The notes beneath the pieces are model-generated. The model did no database searches, was not told the origin of the DNA, and saw nothing but the letters and a program-made list of their open reading frames with translations. Shown here piece after piece: positions 46,966 to 60,253 of a stretch of 64,000 nt of DNA (the first letter of the stretch is position 1; each line of letters begins with the position of its first letter). Source of the DNA: Paraspadella gotoi (Eukaryota; Chaetognatha). The position numbers and the translations under genes were made by a program. Location: contig JBJCIZ010000239.1 in NCBI GenBank assembly GCA_051294375.1, positions 28,405 to 92,404 on the forward strand, given 5' to 3'.

Positions 46966-47481
46966 TCTCTCCGCAAAATCATTAACGGTTCCACTCGACG
47001 AAGGTTGAATTTTTAAAAAAAGATGAAAAAGAATTAATGAGAGACGAAACATAAAAGAAAATCAGAAAAAAAACAAAAAAAACAGAGACGCACAAAACAC
47101 GAAACGGCGTCGAGAGATAAAAAAAACTGAATTTTCGTCGACGTCGACAAAAAAAAAATGGCGTCGATAAGATTTTTGTTAAATTTGAAAATTTTTTTTT
47201 AAAAAATCGAGTGACTTTTGTTTTAATTTGTCTTTTTCGAATCTCGACGATTAGTCGGTGAATAAACTCACACTTTGTGTGAAACGTGATAATTAATGGA
47301 TGTGGAAGAGTTGAGAATAAGGAGAGACTCTCTCTGCGCGTGACATTGTCTCTCGGGTTATTCACAGACATTGATTAAAAAAAAAATATTAGATGAAAAA
47401 GTCAACAATGACCAATTGAGAGAAAAAGTGGCAAAAATGTTTGTTAGGATAGGAAGACTGAATAAAAGAGAGAGAGAGACC

Positions 47482-47519
<38 letters not shown>

Positions 47520-47529
47520 GACCGAGAGG

Positions 47530-49240
47530 AGTCATTATACTCAGCTCTCTCCCCCGAAACGTTGCTAGCTCCGTAGACACGGAGCGGCCCGGCCGGGCTT
47601 CCGATCGACTACACTTCTCCTTCGGGGCTTCTTGAACCGCTCGGATCGGGGAGATTTTCTCTCTCTCGAATGGTGAGTGTACGGCCGCTTCCTTAAAGCC
47701 GGTCGAAGTCCGACGCGGATCGGGGCGGATATATATACTCTCTCTCTTTCTCTCTTCCTCTCACTCTCTTCTCTCTCTCTTTCTCTTACTCTCTTGCTTC
47801 TTTTGCCCGTCCTCTCTCTTTCTATCTTAGTTTTTTCTTTTAATGTATTATTGTCATCCGTCTCTCGTTTAAAAATTTCTCACATTTATTATAAATTAAA
47901 CGTGAATTTTTTTTAAATAACTATTTTGTGATAAGATTTTAAGTTATTCATTTTTTGGACTCTCAATGGTAACAAAGAAACCAAACTAACTTAATAACGA
48001 CATTCTCTTTTAGGGATAGCAGTATTCAGTATTTCACGAATTATAATAATAATAATAATAATAATAAATTTGGTTGTAAAAATAAGGCTTCTTTGAAATA
48101 ATCACCAAAATGAACCACAAGAAAACACATAAATGGATTAAATTAATTAAGTAGTAAGTAGTAGTACTAGGTAGTAGTAGCTTAGGGTTCTAGACAAATT
48201 TTTGCACGGGCTTTGTTTTCAACTTTGCTACAACTCCTGGTAATAAGCTTAAGGGCGACCATCTCAAACAGTATGGCACTAAGGAAGCTTTCTGAGACAA
48301 AAGACAACCTTAAAAAACTGTGCAAGACTTTTTTGGAAAAATTTTATATTTAGTCAAGTCAAATTAAATTAAATTAATGGGAGGAATTTTAAATCTGCTT
48401 TCAAAATAAGAAAAAAATATTTTAAAAATTTTTGACATTTACTATTTATAAATATGGCCTCTGGAAATATTAAAATTAAAAACATATTTAAAATATTCAC
48501 AGAGCTGCAGCTCGAATTTGATTCTACTTGATTAAAAATTTTTCTACTCTACTCTATTCTACTCTACTGCTACGTCCTCATGAATGCGTAACAAAAATGC
48601 AAATAATATATATCATCTTCATTGCGATCATTTTTATTCTTATCATATTTTTCAACAACTGTTCAGCATATTTAATCATTATTGTAGATATCTTTTTATT
48701 AATATTATTATTTAACCTCAAAAATCTTAATATTAAAAATTGTTGTCTAAATTTTATAAATATTTTTTTCCTTCTTTTTTATTTCTTTCTTCTCTCGTTT
48801 TTCTTGCTTTCTTTTTTTTCTTTCTTTTTTTCGACAACGTGGAAATACCTACCATAATGTAATATTTTCAAAAAAGGCCTTATCTCTTTAAAAGAAGACC
48901 TCCCGGATCCGGGCGCGAAACGCCAATGATCGAGTCCGCTCGGAGGCAGAGAGAAGAGCCTCGCGGTTGACTGAGGGTAAGAGAGAGAGAAAAGAAGTAA
49001 GTTCGCCCGCTGCGCTCCGATCAGATCCGACTCTGCCGTCGCGCGGATCCGGGAGATTAAGGAGAAGGAAGAGGGAAGAGGAGTAAGAAGAGCCGAGCGA
49101 AGTAGTCGAAGGCAGGGTAGAAGGCGATCGGCCGCTCGCGCGGCTGCTCATGGAGGCTGCGCTGATACGAAGGGATTCTGAGTAGCCATGAGAGAGAGTG
49201 GGAGAGAGAGAGAGGAGAGAAAGAGAGAGAGAGAGAGTAA
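47530..49240. other. 1.7-kb block unique to copy B, with GC-rich ends
   Basis: GC-rich CpG-bearing sequence at 47540-47730 and 48895-49170 flanks AT-rich DNA with (AAT)n at 48046-48069. At the left end CGAATGGTGAGTG (about 47664) offers a strong splice-donor match (ATG/GTGAGT); TATATATA lies at 47730. On the minus strand a 124-codon frame (48888-49262) is of mixed composition in its C-terminal half (LLNLPDPRDGRVGSDRSAAG). I recognise no domain. It could hold a first exon and promoter, but this is speculative. Confidence 0.35.
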
Positions 49241-49306
49241 ACATTGACGTCACCCAACGCAATCAGTTTGATCAGAAACAATGGAGCTTATTAACAGACT
49301 ACTCCG

Positions 49307-49312
<6 letters not shown>

Positions 49313-49349
<37 letters not shown>

Positions 49350-49514
49350 GCGTCTCTCTCACTCTCTCCTTCTCTCCTTCTCGTTCTCTCCTTCCTTTCA
49401 TCTCACTCCTCTCGCTCTTCTCTCGTGATCGTCCATCTCTTCATGAAAAAGGCTAAAAAACGTGAACGACGTCCATCCGACTGAATTAAAATATTACAAT
49501 ATTCAAATCGATTT

Positions 49515-49576
<62 letters not shown>

Positions 49577-49610
49577 CTCTCACTCTCTCTTCCTCATCTC
49601 TCTCTCTCTA
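49313..49610. repeat. (TC)n-rich tracts
   Basis: Equivalent to copy A 33199-33470, longer and more interrupted. Confidence 0.9.
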
Positions 49611-50791
49611 TTCACCTCATTAAAAGGCGTCATTTGAAATTTAGCGGCGAAGGATCGACGCAGAAACGGAACCATCTAGCTCCATGTTTCCACCTGCGAC
49701 GGAGAAAAGGGAGAGCGTTGGGTGGGGGTGTGTGTGAAGAATTTGCCGTGAATTTAAAAAAAAAAAATAGATAGATTTCTAGGGATTAAAAAACGTCTCC
49801 ATAATTTAGTGAATTAACGATTAAACGAAAGGAGAAACATAAAATGTCGGATGTCCGACCGATTAATCGAGCAATCAAGCAATCACTCGATAAAAAAAAA
49901 ATCAATAAATCAATTAACCATAAACATTAATCAATAAAATCAGCAATCAATAAATAAATAATTCGATCGATAATCAATCAAACAATCGAACAAATCAAAC
50001 ATTCTATAAATCAATCCGTCAATCTATCGATAAATCGTAATTCGCCAACAACACATTTGGGTCTCGAACAATCAGAGAGCTCGATTCCATTTTTGTAATT
50101 TCTTCCCTGAGCCCTCTGATCCGGTTCCATCTCTGTATCCTCCTGTAATGAAAAACAATACAAAAAACAAACAACAACACACAACAAAACACAACAACAA
50201 CAACCACAGCGCGAACCCAAAGTTGTCGATGACGAGAGTAGAAACGACTGCGGTCGCTCGAACCTTCGAAGGAAAGATTTCAACGACGATGGCCAAACAG
50301 AATTCCGATCCACATTTCACCTAAACAAATAAAACAGTTTTGTTTTGTTTGTTTTGTTTTGTTTGTTTTTTTTATTAGCTAAAGTTTAAATTTTATCTTT
50401 TTTTTTTATTACATTACTTTATTTTCACGGAAATAAATTTTTCAGCCAACTTTGTCGAAAAATTGTGACTTTCGATTTCACTACACTACCTAGTTGGAAA
50501 AGATTGACTTTAAGTCTCACGTTAACAAAAGTAGAGCTGCTCGGTTCTATCCCTGGTCAGAACATCCTCGCAAAAGAGGACGGGCCGGTAAGAAGACGTC
50601 AGATGGACGGCTTCATCCGCTGCAGCGGTTAGTTCGCTCTCGTGATAAGGAAGCGGCTACTATAACGTATTCTGTGCCCCCCTCAGCAGCCATGGACGTG
50701 TCCTGGGCTTGGAACCAGTTTTGAAGGTTTTCGCACGCCCCCAAGGCGGTTTACGACCGTCCTCACGCTTCCGCGCAAGGTAGGTACGGGT

Positions 50792-50816
50792 NNNNNNNNN
50801 NNNNNNNNNNNNNNNN
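50792..50816. other. Assembly gap of exactly 25 N
   Basis: Separates copy B from the highly degraded copy C. Confidence 0.99.
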
Positions 50817-53800
50817 ACGGAATGGACCAATTTTTTTATATTGGTATACTCTCCCAACAATTTCTTTGGGTATTCAATTAGTGTCTCGTCCATTTATGCC
50901 TATCTTTCGTCACATAATGGTTAACCCCCCTAATTATACTATCTTGCCCCGCGTTCGACGTTGCGATAAGAGACGATCGGAAAATAAATGCTGGGGGGGG
51001 GGTTACTACGGACGATTAGCCGGCACAGCCTGAGATCGACGCCAAAAAAATCCGATCACTCTGAGATCGCTTTACTCCCTTCAATTTCGCCAAGTCTCTG
51101 AAATCGACTTTTCCTCTTCTCTTTCTCTCCAGCCGCCGTCGAGTCTCTTCTTAACCAACACGTTCGCGTTCACTACATCCTTTTCACTAACCACCCCGCC
51201 GCCCTACACGTTTCTGCCCCTCATTCAATTACCTCATTCACGCCTCGAAGCACCCAAACTTCTTTTCCTATCCTCTGCTTTCCTCTCGAATTTACCCCTC
51301 TGACTTTATCCCAAGCTATTTCAATGCATACTATTTCCCCTCTTCTCTCTCAAGGAAAGGCGGGCCCAAAAACGTTGAAACTCGCACTCTTTATAACCTT
51401 TTTTTTTTCTAATGTCCTCTCAAAAATCTCTCTTCCTCTTTTCCTGTCTATTTCACCCCGTAAATCCACCATTTTGTCCCGCCACCCTCATCGCCCGACA
51501 CCCTTTCCTCTTGGAATTGGTAGGTTCAATTGGTTTGTGAGCTCTGACTGCAAGTTTTAAATATTTAATTATATAATATAATAACATTGACAAAAATTTT
51601 TTTCGTTAAAAAATTTAGTTTTTTATTACAAGAAGCGGCGCATGCGCGAGCCTCTCGTCACCATCCTAATTAAGGAGCCCTTTCGGCGCGGCGCGACGCC
51701 GAAATGGTTAAAGGTATTACACTTGCGATGGCAAATCGTTTGGTAAGAAGGGCGTTGCCGTCGAGTTACTAGTCATAATTTTTTTTTAACGCATTTCGTC
51801 TGTCACGACGAGAAGAAAGTTGACTCGTTTAAAAACACGGAGAAGAAAAAAAAAAACTAAAAAAAAAACCGTGAAAAAGTGTTAAAATCAGATCCATCCC
51901 GCTCCCCATTGGTACAACTTTGTTAGTTTTTTTAAATTTTTATCCAATAAACAAAAAAAAATTTTAAATAACATGTGCGCCAACGAACGAGTGCTGATTA
52001 AATAAACTTTATCTTAACTTTTGTAAAGCATCCGATCCTAATTCCCAGAATCCATTAAAAAAAAAATTGAAAAACTTCCCCACAGTACGGACAAAAGTAA
52101 GATCTCTCCGTTCGTCGCTTACACTTACGTATATCAGTAATATAGATCATCTTTAAATGCCTTCCCGTGCGGCCTTCCAGTTAATAACGTATATTCGTTT
52201 TTACAATTATTTTTAAATTCCAGACGTGTAATATTCCCTTCTACACCCAAGTGGTCACAGTTTAATTCCATTATTAATTTGAAACGAGAAGCTATCTAAT
52301 AGGTTTTTCAAACCCTGGTTTCGGTTTAGAGATGCGCGCCCTCCGAACCTGTAACTATCCCATCTCCTTCGTATGAATCCATCATTTGGCCATTCCTTAT
52401 TTTTCGTTATTCCGCCATTCTAATTTAAAATCCCGCCTCCTAGTCCTCCTAACTCCTCCTTCCTCCTTTTCCCTATCCCCAGTGATTCGGGTATTAATCG
52501 TGAATAGCCTCTGCCCGCTCTTTAAACCTTCTGCCGTCCACGCTCCACCTATGTGGGCGCAGTCCCCAACTTTTGCGTCCATGCCGTTAGGGGCCTAAGA
52601 CTCGCAACCACCGACGGCACTAACCGTATCCACCTTTGTGGGCAGTCGCTCGAGTATGCCCGCAAGTCTCCGCCCTTTTAGAATGCTGAGGTATTTCGAT
52701 CGACGATTCCGAACGACCAGAGTATTTCTTACTTTTCGTGCCGTTTCCTGACGTAAACGACTCCCCCGAGACCAATCCAATCCAACAAATCCACTGTGTT
52801 CAATCTTACCGGTACCTTTCTCTCCCTTCTCTTCCTCACCGGACCCGTATAAAATCTTATAAGTTAAGCCCGGACCTACATCCTGAAAGCCGACGACCCG
52901 ACGTATGCATCCTCCCGACACTTCCCGATCCGATGCGCGATCCGAACCGACCTCTCCGATTCCGGATTTCCCCGACGAACCTTAACCGGGATATTCCTCG
53001 AAACCGAACCCGAATATCAGATTTCCTCCCTCGCGAGGACGGTTCTTAGCCGTAAACCTTGCTTGTACAATGAAAACACTCCGTGAAAGTACACCCGAAC
53101 CTATAGGACAATGCCCCGCCTTGTTAGCGAATTCCTTAATCCTTAGTGGTCGCAGAGGAAGCAATCACAAAAAAAAAATTCCTACCCCTAATACCTTTGG
53201 TGGCCACCTCGCAAAATATCCCCTATGCAGACTCATACTATCTCTATCTTGGACACCTTAATTATCTCCTTTAACCTCCGTGTTGGGCGGCAATTTGTTT
53301 TCACATAATAGAACACTGCTCGTCTAATTCTCCTTGGCAAGTTACCTTAACCCTAATTTCCATTGGCCTCCTATATCCCTAATTCCTCTAGGCCTTAGCA
53401 TAAATGCCAAACACAAATAATACCTCCCTCTAACACATTAAAAATCCTTGCGTTACTACTGTGGCGGATATATTACTACACCGCCCTCACACCTAACCCT
53501 ATCTCACATCGTGATGGTCAGCCCAAAACTTCCAAATCTGCCCATGAGCGGGACCCTAATTATTCTTCGGCTCTTCATCCTACACAACCCCTCTAAACCT
53601 CTCCCCCAGTGTCGTGTACTGCTCAAATTCTCCTCACCCCAGACCTTTTTGCTAATTCCCCTAAGACTTCTAATATTCCTCGGCCCTCACTTAAACTCCC
53701 CTAAACCCTTGCAATCCTTGTAGGCCTAATCCCTTACCCTTTGGGCCTATAATCCCTAACCTTAATCCTGCCCTAAATCTTCGTTTAACCCCTTAATCCT

Positions 53801-56035
53801 TATGGCCCCTAAACCCTACGACCTAATTCATGGCCTAACTCCCTAACCCCTAACCCTTCCCTTTAATCTTATAAGAATTTATATTTTACGGAGAAAAAAA
53901 TTTCCGCCACGATCCTTTCCCCCTGCGAATCCTTTTTGCCGGATCCCTTGTTTTTGTGCTCCTCCCTTTCACAGAGAATCCACCACAACTCTCTCGCACA
54001 AACAGTCGAGACCCGGAATCAGTTTCCTTCCGGTAGGGATTATAACAACACAAGACAAAGCTTCAAACTCTCAGTGAACTGGAGATAGGTTACAGATCAA
54101 ACGTGCGTTTGGGTCGGGAAAAGCCACCCATTAAGCCAACAGTTAAGTGAGATGTGCCACCCATTCCCAAAAAAAGTAAGAAAATCTTTGTGTGTTCTAT
54201 TCTGAGGCATACTTTTACGCACTGTTGCCAAAATAACTTAATAAATTAGAAATAAATTTATGTATTTTTTAATTTTACAAATAACTTAGAATCTCCCTTT
54301 CCAGGCTCTCCCTGTTGCCAGTCACCGGCGAGGGTGTCGAGAGTTTATTGCCCAGTAAATCTCTAATATTAATCCACCAGATTGTTTTACGGGTTCACTC
54401 CATTTCGTCAAGTTTTTTTTTTTTTCTTCAAATCGCTCCGATTTTTCATTCGCCCCCATATTCTGGGTACCTCCTCACAACTGCCACCCATTGTCGCCAG
54501 GCATTATAAACATGCTCGACTTAATCGGTCTCTTCCTCTATATTGGAGTGTACCAAGAGCCGCAGACGAATTCAACTAACCTCTGCGCAATGGAAAGAAG
54601 ACCAGGTTTCTGGGCCGACGTGTGTCCCACGGCCCACCTCTCCTTTACATTAAGAATATTTTTTTGCTAAATCCTCGTGCGGAGACTCGAAGTGTGTCTT
54701 CCCAGGCCGCCCGCCCGTTCAAGAAGGGAAAACAACCGGTAGTCCACTTAATAAATCCGTTTATTTTATCCGTTCCATCCCATCTCGTGTATCTCTCTGA
54801 GCAATCCATCGCCAGTCGCGCCGACATGCCTTCCATCTCCATCCATCGCCAATCCATCGCTACTCCTCAAGAGATTTAACTCGCAGCCTATGTACCTTTT
54901 TCACTTTTATCTAACTGCCCACTTTCTCACTTTAATCACTCGCCACTCCTAACCTCCTTTGTTATTATTCATCGAGCATTTTTCTCACTGACACCACCTC
55001 ACATCTTAACACCGACCTTTCTCACTTCAAATTCTCATTTTCGTCTTCACTCCATACACTTCACCCATCTCTAATCAACTTCCGATGCCGATTCAAAACT
55101 TTTATCACTATCATTTCTCCCATCTCTCTCACCGCCAACTCACCCTGATTTCGATATCACTATCACTTTTCCCCCTCATATCTCTCTCACCGTCTCTCCC
55201 CTACACAATCTCTCACTGTACCTCCCACGTCGTCATAGGCTAAGTCGCGCTCCTTCAAACTTTCGCTTCCTCTCCCTTTTCGCTGTCTTTAGGAACTTGT
55301 TTCGGCTAGCTTACGTTATCTACTCGCCAAACCTTCCTCTCTCTTTATCCGTCTTTAATATCTACTCCCTCTTCTTATCTCCTACCTCACCCTTCTCCTA
55401 CTTTTCCAGCTCTCTCGGCACCTCGCCAAGCCGTCTTCTACCTCACGCAACCTCACCTTCCTCGGACGGAAAGCCTGGTGCCCCTCCCTCTCTCCTTCGT
55501 CTTCCTCCATTACCCAACCTACTCCCACATTCCCGCCCGACCCACTGGATCACCCGCCGGTCTTAGTCTGCTCGCGCCGCTCTTGCGCTAGTTCGCCCAC
55601 AAACCCGAACGGGAGCCTTGAGAAGGGCGGCCTCGATCCGCTGGACTGCGTCAATGCGCCAAGCGCGCTCCTTCGTACAACTCGCCCGGGCGGACTCGGG
55701 CGCCGTCCGCCGTCCAACTCCGTTCAACCGGCTTGGCCGGCGGGCCTCACGTGCCAACGGGACATGCGGCCCCCCCGACCGTCCGATTTTCTCATTCCTT
55801 TCTGGCGCAAACCGGTACGCCCCGCGACTACCGCCGCCGCCAGCATGCCGGCCGCGCAGCCCCTGGTCGACCCACCCGGAGCGGGTCCACCCGCTCCGTT
55901 GGTTCCCTAGCGCCTGTCCGTTTCGGCCCCAGCGCCGCGAGTGTGCGCGTGCGCCCGCCCGCTGGAATTCGGGCGTTTTCGAAATTCTGGCGCTCTCCGG
56001 GCGTCGAATCACGCGACGACGAATGAACGATCGAA
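50817..56035 (+). repeat. Locus copy C, strongly degraded
   Basis: Collinear with D and B: 50817 with 35578, 51360 with 35945/42735, 52370 with 43360, 53700 with the CCTAATCC satellite, 54750 with 44590 and 55795 with 45170-45360. The differences are so many (insertions of C- and G-rich bases throughout) that repeats are barely regular. Frames here, including the 242-codon minus frame 55563-56291, change the reading of sequence that is non-coding in A and B, so I reject them. Confidence 0.75.
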
Positions 56036-57300
56036 CAGACTTCGCGATCCAGAACCGATGAGACCGTCGACGTACCGCGAGGAAGCAGTCCAATCTGCCT
56101 GTGTCCGTCCTGCAGAACCTGCTGGGAAACCATGGTACGAGGGGGGGCCTGTTCCGTCGCAGGTGGGATGGGGCCGGGGATTGAAGTCGTCGAGTCATGT
56201 CCCTGACGGGTGGGAGCATGAGAGATCTTAGTTGACTTCGATCCTGTCGAGATGGATCGTGAATTAGAAAGAGGAGATGAGCGGAACGCACCTGATGTGA
56301 CTCGCGGAGAGAGATGAGGAGGGACGGTCCTCATTGGCATAAGGCCCCAAGGTTGAGTCGATCTCGTCGAGTTTCAAACAAGCCTCGGCGAACTGAGAAA
56401 TTCGGGAGGTGGTCGGTCCGTTGGCGGCCGCTGACTGCTGACCTATATCTATATGGATAGAGGAAGGCTGTTCACGCTGGTCACGGCTCTTCCGCCAATT
56501 GTCGGACTCACCGAGTCAGGTCGGGAGTGATAGGACGCCGAGATGTGGGACGAGATTAATACGAGCGGCTGCCTTGGCGGAGAGGCTTCGTTGATTGGCA
56601 GCCAAGGAAGAGGGGTTACAGAGAAAGCGTGAGGAATTGGGGTGATGAGCGAGGGAATTGGAAAGCAGATTGGAACCAATACCAAAATCCGTTTATGGTG
56701 GATGTCCGTTATCCTTGATATTTTTAAAATGTAAATGATAAGATGTATAATGGAGATTGAACGAAGAGATTAGAGAGTCCATCAATAGTGTAAAGAATCA
56801 AGAGATATTTTAGTTATGTACAGGGTGAAGTGAGCAGGAGATGTAAGAAATGCGTGAAAATCGTTCAGCCAAGCTGGTAAATGATGATGGAAGACCGAGA
56901 ATAAGCACTTTTGAAAATGGAATGCATGTTTCATGGAAGAGGATGTAAATTTGGAGTTAAATGATAAATCAATTTTTGTTAAAAATTAATTAGAGAAGTA
57001 TAGAACCAATGTTTTATGATTAAACAATGTTGAAGACAATGAATGATGACGAAATTGCTTGGCAACCCACAACTCCACAAAATTCCTAGTATAGGAGACC
57101 GTTGAATGGCGAGGATTCAGTTGATAATAAATTTGGAGTGAGAGGAGAGACTCTTCAAGGTAATTTTGGACATTATACGAATGTTTCATGTTTCCTGAAA
57201 TGATCAATAGAATATGTAGATAAAGAGTATTAATTAAAAATGAAAAGTTGATGGATATTTATTAATTAATTTGAATTAGAGAAGTTAAAATTTACTTTAA
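56036..57300. other. Unique stretch, no gene recognised
   Basis: After about 56035 similarity to A/B ends. Moderately GC at first, AT-rich from about 56690. No repeat larger than a few bases; short frames only. Confidence 0.5.
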
Positions 57301-57960
57301 AGAACTATTTCCTAGTTCCTTCGCGCATCGCAGACTCTGGGGAGACAAGAGGAGCGGCTCCTCTTCTCGACGCGCCACTTATCGCTGGATGCTCGGGGGA
57401 CGAATGAAGACCAACGACTACCATCAATATTACGTCGCTGTGTGCAGATGAAAGTACTGGTAGCTGTTTAGATAGTGGTCAAAATTTGGGGAGGAGAGGA
57501 TGAGAAGGAGAGAGAAGACTTAGAGGAGTATGGTGTGAGGAAGGAGAGTGAAACCCGGTCGTGCGGACGACCGTCTATTCCCGCCTCGAGAGACCGACCG
57601 ACCGAGACCTTGAGCCTAGTATGTGAGAGGCTGCGGGGCAGGGAGAACCGGAAAGCGAGGGCTAAAGGGGCCTTAAGAACAAGGTGAATCAGGGTGAGCT
57701 GGCGGTGGCTGAGAGGAGACCCGGAATGGAACACGGGGAAGAAAGAACCGTATTTCCTCAAAATCCTATGTTGTAGATGGTAGAGAAATGGGGGAAGAAG
57801 GTGAGTTGGAGGAGAGATATATAAGAGGTATTAATAGAAGGAGGAAGAAGAGCCCGAGAGCAGAGCGAGACGACTAGCGAGAGACAGCTGAGAGCGAGCC
57901 CCCGCCGCGGGTCGGGCGCAAAGGGGACTATAGATCCATCGGTCAACCGAATTGCCCAAA
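57301..57960. other. GC-rich stretch, no gene recognised
   Basis: Includes GAGGAG-rich purine sequence, a short (GACC)n (57593-57604), a TATATAAGAGG at about 57819 and GC-rich sequence beyond. A promoter is conceivable but unsupported. Confidence 0.3.
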
Positions 57961-58560
57961 TGTTCTCGCTTTTTTTTCAAGTTCTCTTTCGTATGTTCTT
58001 TCTCAATTTTGACTTTTGACGGTGTTAACGCTCGAGTTAACGCGACTTGAGCCCCGAACCCGCGTTTTTGTGGGACGATGGAATAAGAAAAATATTATTA
58101 TTTTGTTTTTTAAAGTTTCCGCAACGACTTTATTATATATTAACTTTACTACTTTCGCAAAACCTCTCATTTTTTAGGTTACTGCAGTATGTATTTAAGT
58201 TATTTAAACAATGTTTTTTGTGTGTGTCCCTTTGTTGGGGAATTTTAGTTATCCCAATTACATTTTATTACTTCACTTTTTAATTGAAGCTAGTAACGTA
58301 CTTAGCTTAGCGCAGTCTGCCATGTGCAAATCCTATTCAGCGGATGACTCCTTTTCTACAATATCTTTTTTAAAAATTGAAAACATCAAGACAATCGTTT
58401 TCACATTTAAGCTTATTTCAGTTCGCAAAGCCTAACAAAACAATCATAGCTTCTATTGTATAAATGTATTTTTAATCTTTTTTAAAACCGCGAATTGATC
58501 TTCGGCATCCCATGTTATCGGACGGCTTGATAGTTAGCGCGAAATCATTAAATTTAATTT
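57961..58560. other. AT-rich stretch
   Basis: T-rich with two short Phe/Leu-rich plus frames (58047-58283, 58211-58435). Nothing recognised. Confidence 0.5.
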
Positions 58561-59300
58561 AAAAAAACCGATTTGGGACATTTTTGAGAAATGCAAGCGG
58601 AGGACGGCGCGATACTGAAGCGGAAGGTGGAAGAATGGCGAAAGGGGCGACGGATCGAACGAGGATGTGATGAGATCAGAGCGACGCATGACAGCAGATC
58701 TCTTCATGACAATACAAATGGAACCACCATCATCACAATCTAGTAACAATTGTAAATGATGGTGGAATGATATTAGTGATATTTTTGAGATCAAGAAGAG
58801 AACGATCCGAGAACAGATATGTGCGCAGAGGATCTGAGAGAGCAGCAGAGAGGAGCCCCCCGGACGGATGTAGAGAGAGAGAGAGACGAGGGAGACCACC
58901 GACGGTTGGAAAAAACAAATGGAAAACGGAGCGCATCGTTCCAGTCAAAACATATTCTGAGCATTGTGATGGAAAGCGACGAATGTGCCTCGTGCAGAAC
59001 TCGGCGATCCCTAATAAGCTTCGGATTTAGTAGAAAGGGAATGCCAAAAGGGTCATTCCGGTTGAAAGGAAGACTAACTCAATAAGGTACCCGAGAGAGA
59101 GTTCTGAGAGACGAGAGAGGAACCAGTACGCCTTCCCTCGCCAAGAGATCGTCAACCGGATGCAAACTCATTCCACCCCAGCAAACTCCCCGAGAGGGAT
59201 TGAAGCAGCTTTCTCTTTTATTCTTCAAAACATGGGAAAAACGTGAACCGTCGAAGAATCGCAACGGCGGCCCAAAGTCCAAGCCCTCGGACGGCGCTCG

Positions 59301-60055
59301 TTGAAGTGCGGTAGACTGGTCCGCCTCCCTTTTGGCTGCCAGGGACGCCGACGACGACGAAACAACCTCGACGCTAATCATCAACGACGTCGGATCTCTT
59401 ACGGTTGGAGCGGATGGCGTCTAACAATGAACGATGAGGGGGGTCGTGGGGCGGAAAAAGGATGTCCCAAAAGGCACGCCATGATCCTTCCAGGTTTGGC
59501 GCTGGAGGGTCCCCGGACCCCCAAGATTGTAGGCGAAGAGTTAGCCGTCAAAAACGGAGACGTTTGCTCGGAGCCTTGGCGCGAGTCCTTGAGCGGAAGA
59601 TTGGTCGCGCAAGTCTACCGAATTGCCACCAACAGAGTCGTCTACAGTTTTCTTCTGCTTCTAGCCAGTTTCTCTCAGTTCCACTCGGTCACAAGCCCAC
59701 TTACAAGATCGGAGGCCTCCGAACCCGAGTGACCATCCGTGAGAGCCGAGTTGAAGGCTGGCGTTCGAGAGGGGAGAACGAGAGGATATCGAGGACAACC
59801 TTAGAGGGAAGAGTGGAATGGAACCGGAAGCGGAAGAAGACCCATGAGGCGAGCGGCGGAGATGAGAGAAAGGGCTGTAGGTGCAGGGCGTTCACCGACC
59901 GGTGTGCGGATCAAGGAACGAATACGAACGAGAGGAGAGAAGTAAACCCAAGAGGCAAGTTTGTCAAAAATTTGGTGGAGAAACAAGAGCAAACTGCTCC
60001 GCGTCCTCGCCTTTCTATTTCTCTGAGGCTGCTCAAACAATTTCCGTAAGGACAT
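59301..60055 (+). CDS. Unassigned overlapping open frames, possible exon (doubtful)
   Basis: Two plus frames are open here: 59301-59732 (143 codons) and 59462-60049 (195 codons). Minus frames of 64-104 codons also overlap. The 143-codon frame has a non-repetitive stretch (for example EELAVKNGDVCSEPWRESLS) followed by a short hydrophobic run (VVYSFLLLLASFS). The 195-codon frame is basic (Arg/Glu-rich). I cannot tell which, if any, is coding. I recognise no family. Composition is balanced and free of microsatellites, unlike most of the window, which makes a real exon somewhat more plausible here than elsewhere. Confidence 0.2.
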
Positions 60056-60253
60056 TGCAAAGATCGAAAATAAGAATTTACGCCAACAAAAACCAAGTTC
60101 GAATTTCCTCTTCTTCGTTCCGGATCGTATGGTGAGATGACCTGACGAATCGCGGAGCTCCTCATTCTCTTCCGTCTCTTCCTCAAAACGAGCTTACAAG
60201 CGTCTTTCGTCAAATGAAAGAACAAAAACTCAAATGACGGGAATTCGGGAATC

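Larger units (their letters stand above)
36306..50791 (+). repeat. Locus copy B
   Basis: Collinear with copy A. Much of it (36306-44022 and about 45400-50791) shows frequent one-base insertions or deletions relative to A, while 44048 to about 45350 is clean. It contains three blocks missing from A: 38220-39060, 42733-43351 and 47530-49240. No gene is evident; frames are short or low-complexity. Confidence 0.85.

Noticed and set aside
55563-56291. 242-codon Arg-rich minus frame
   Set aside because: Most of it lies in degraded copy C; the matching sequence in copies A and B is non-coding GC-rich and repeat DNA.
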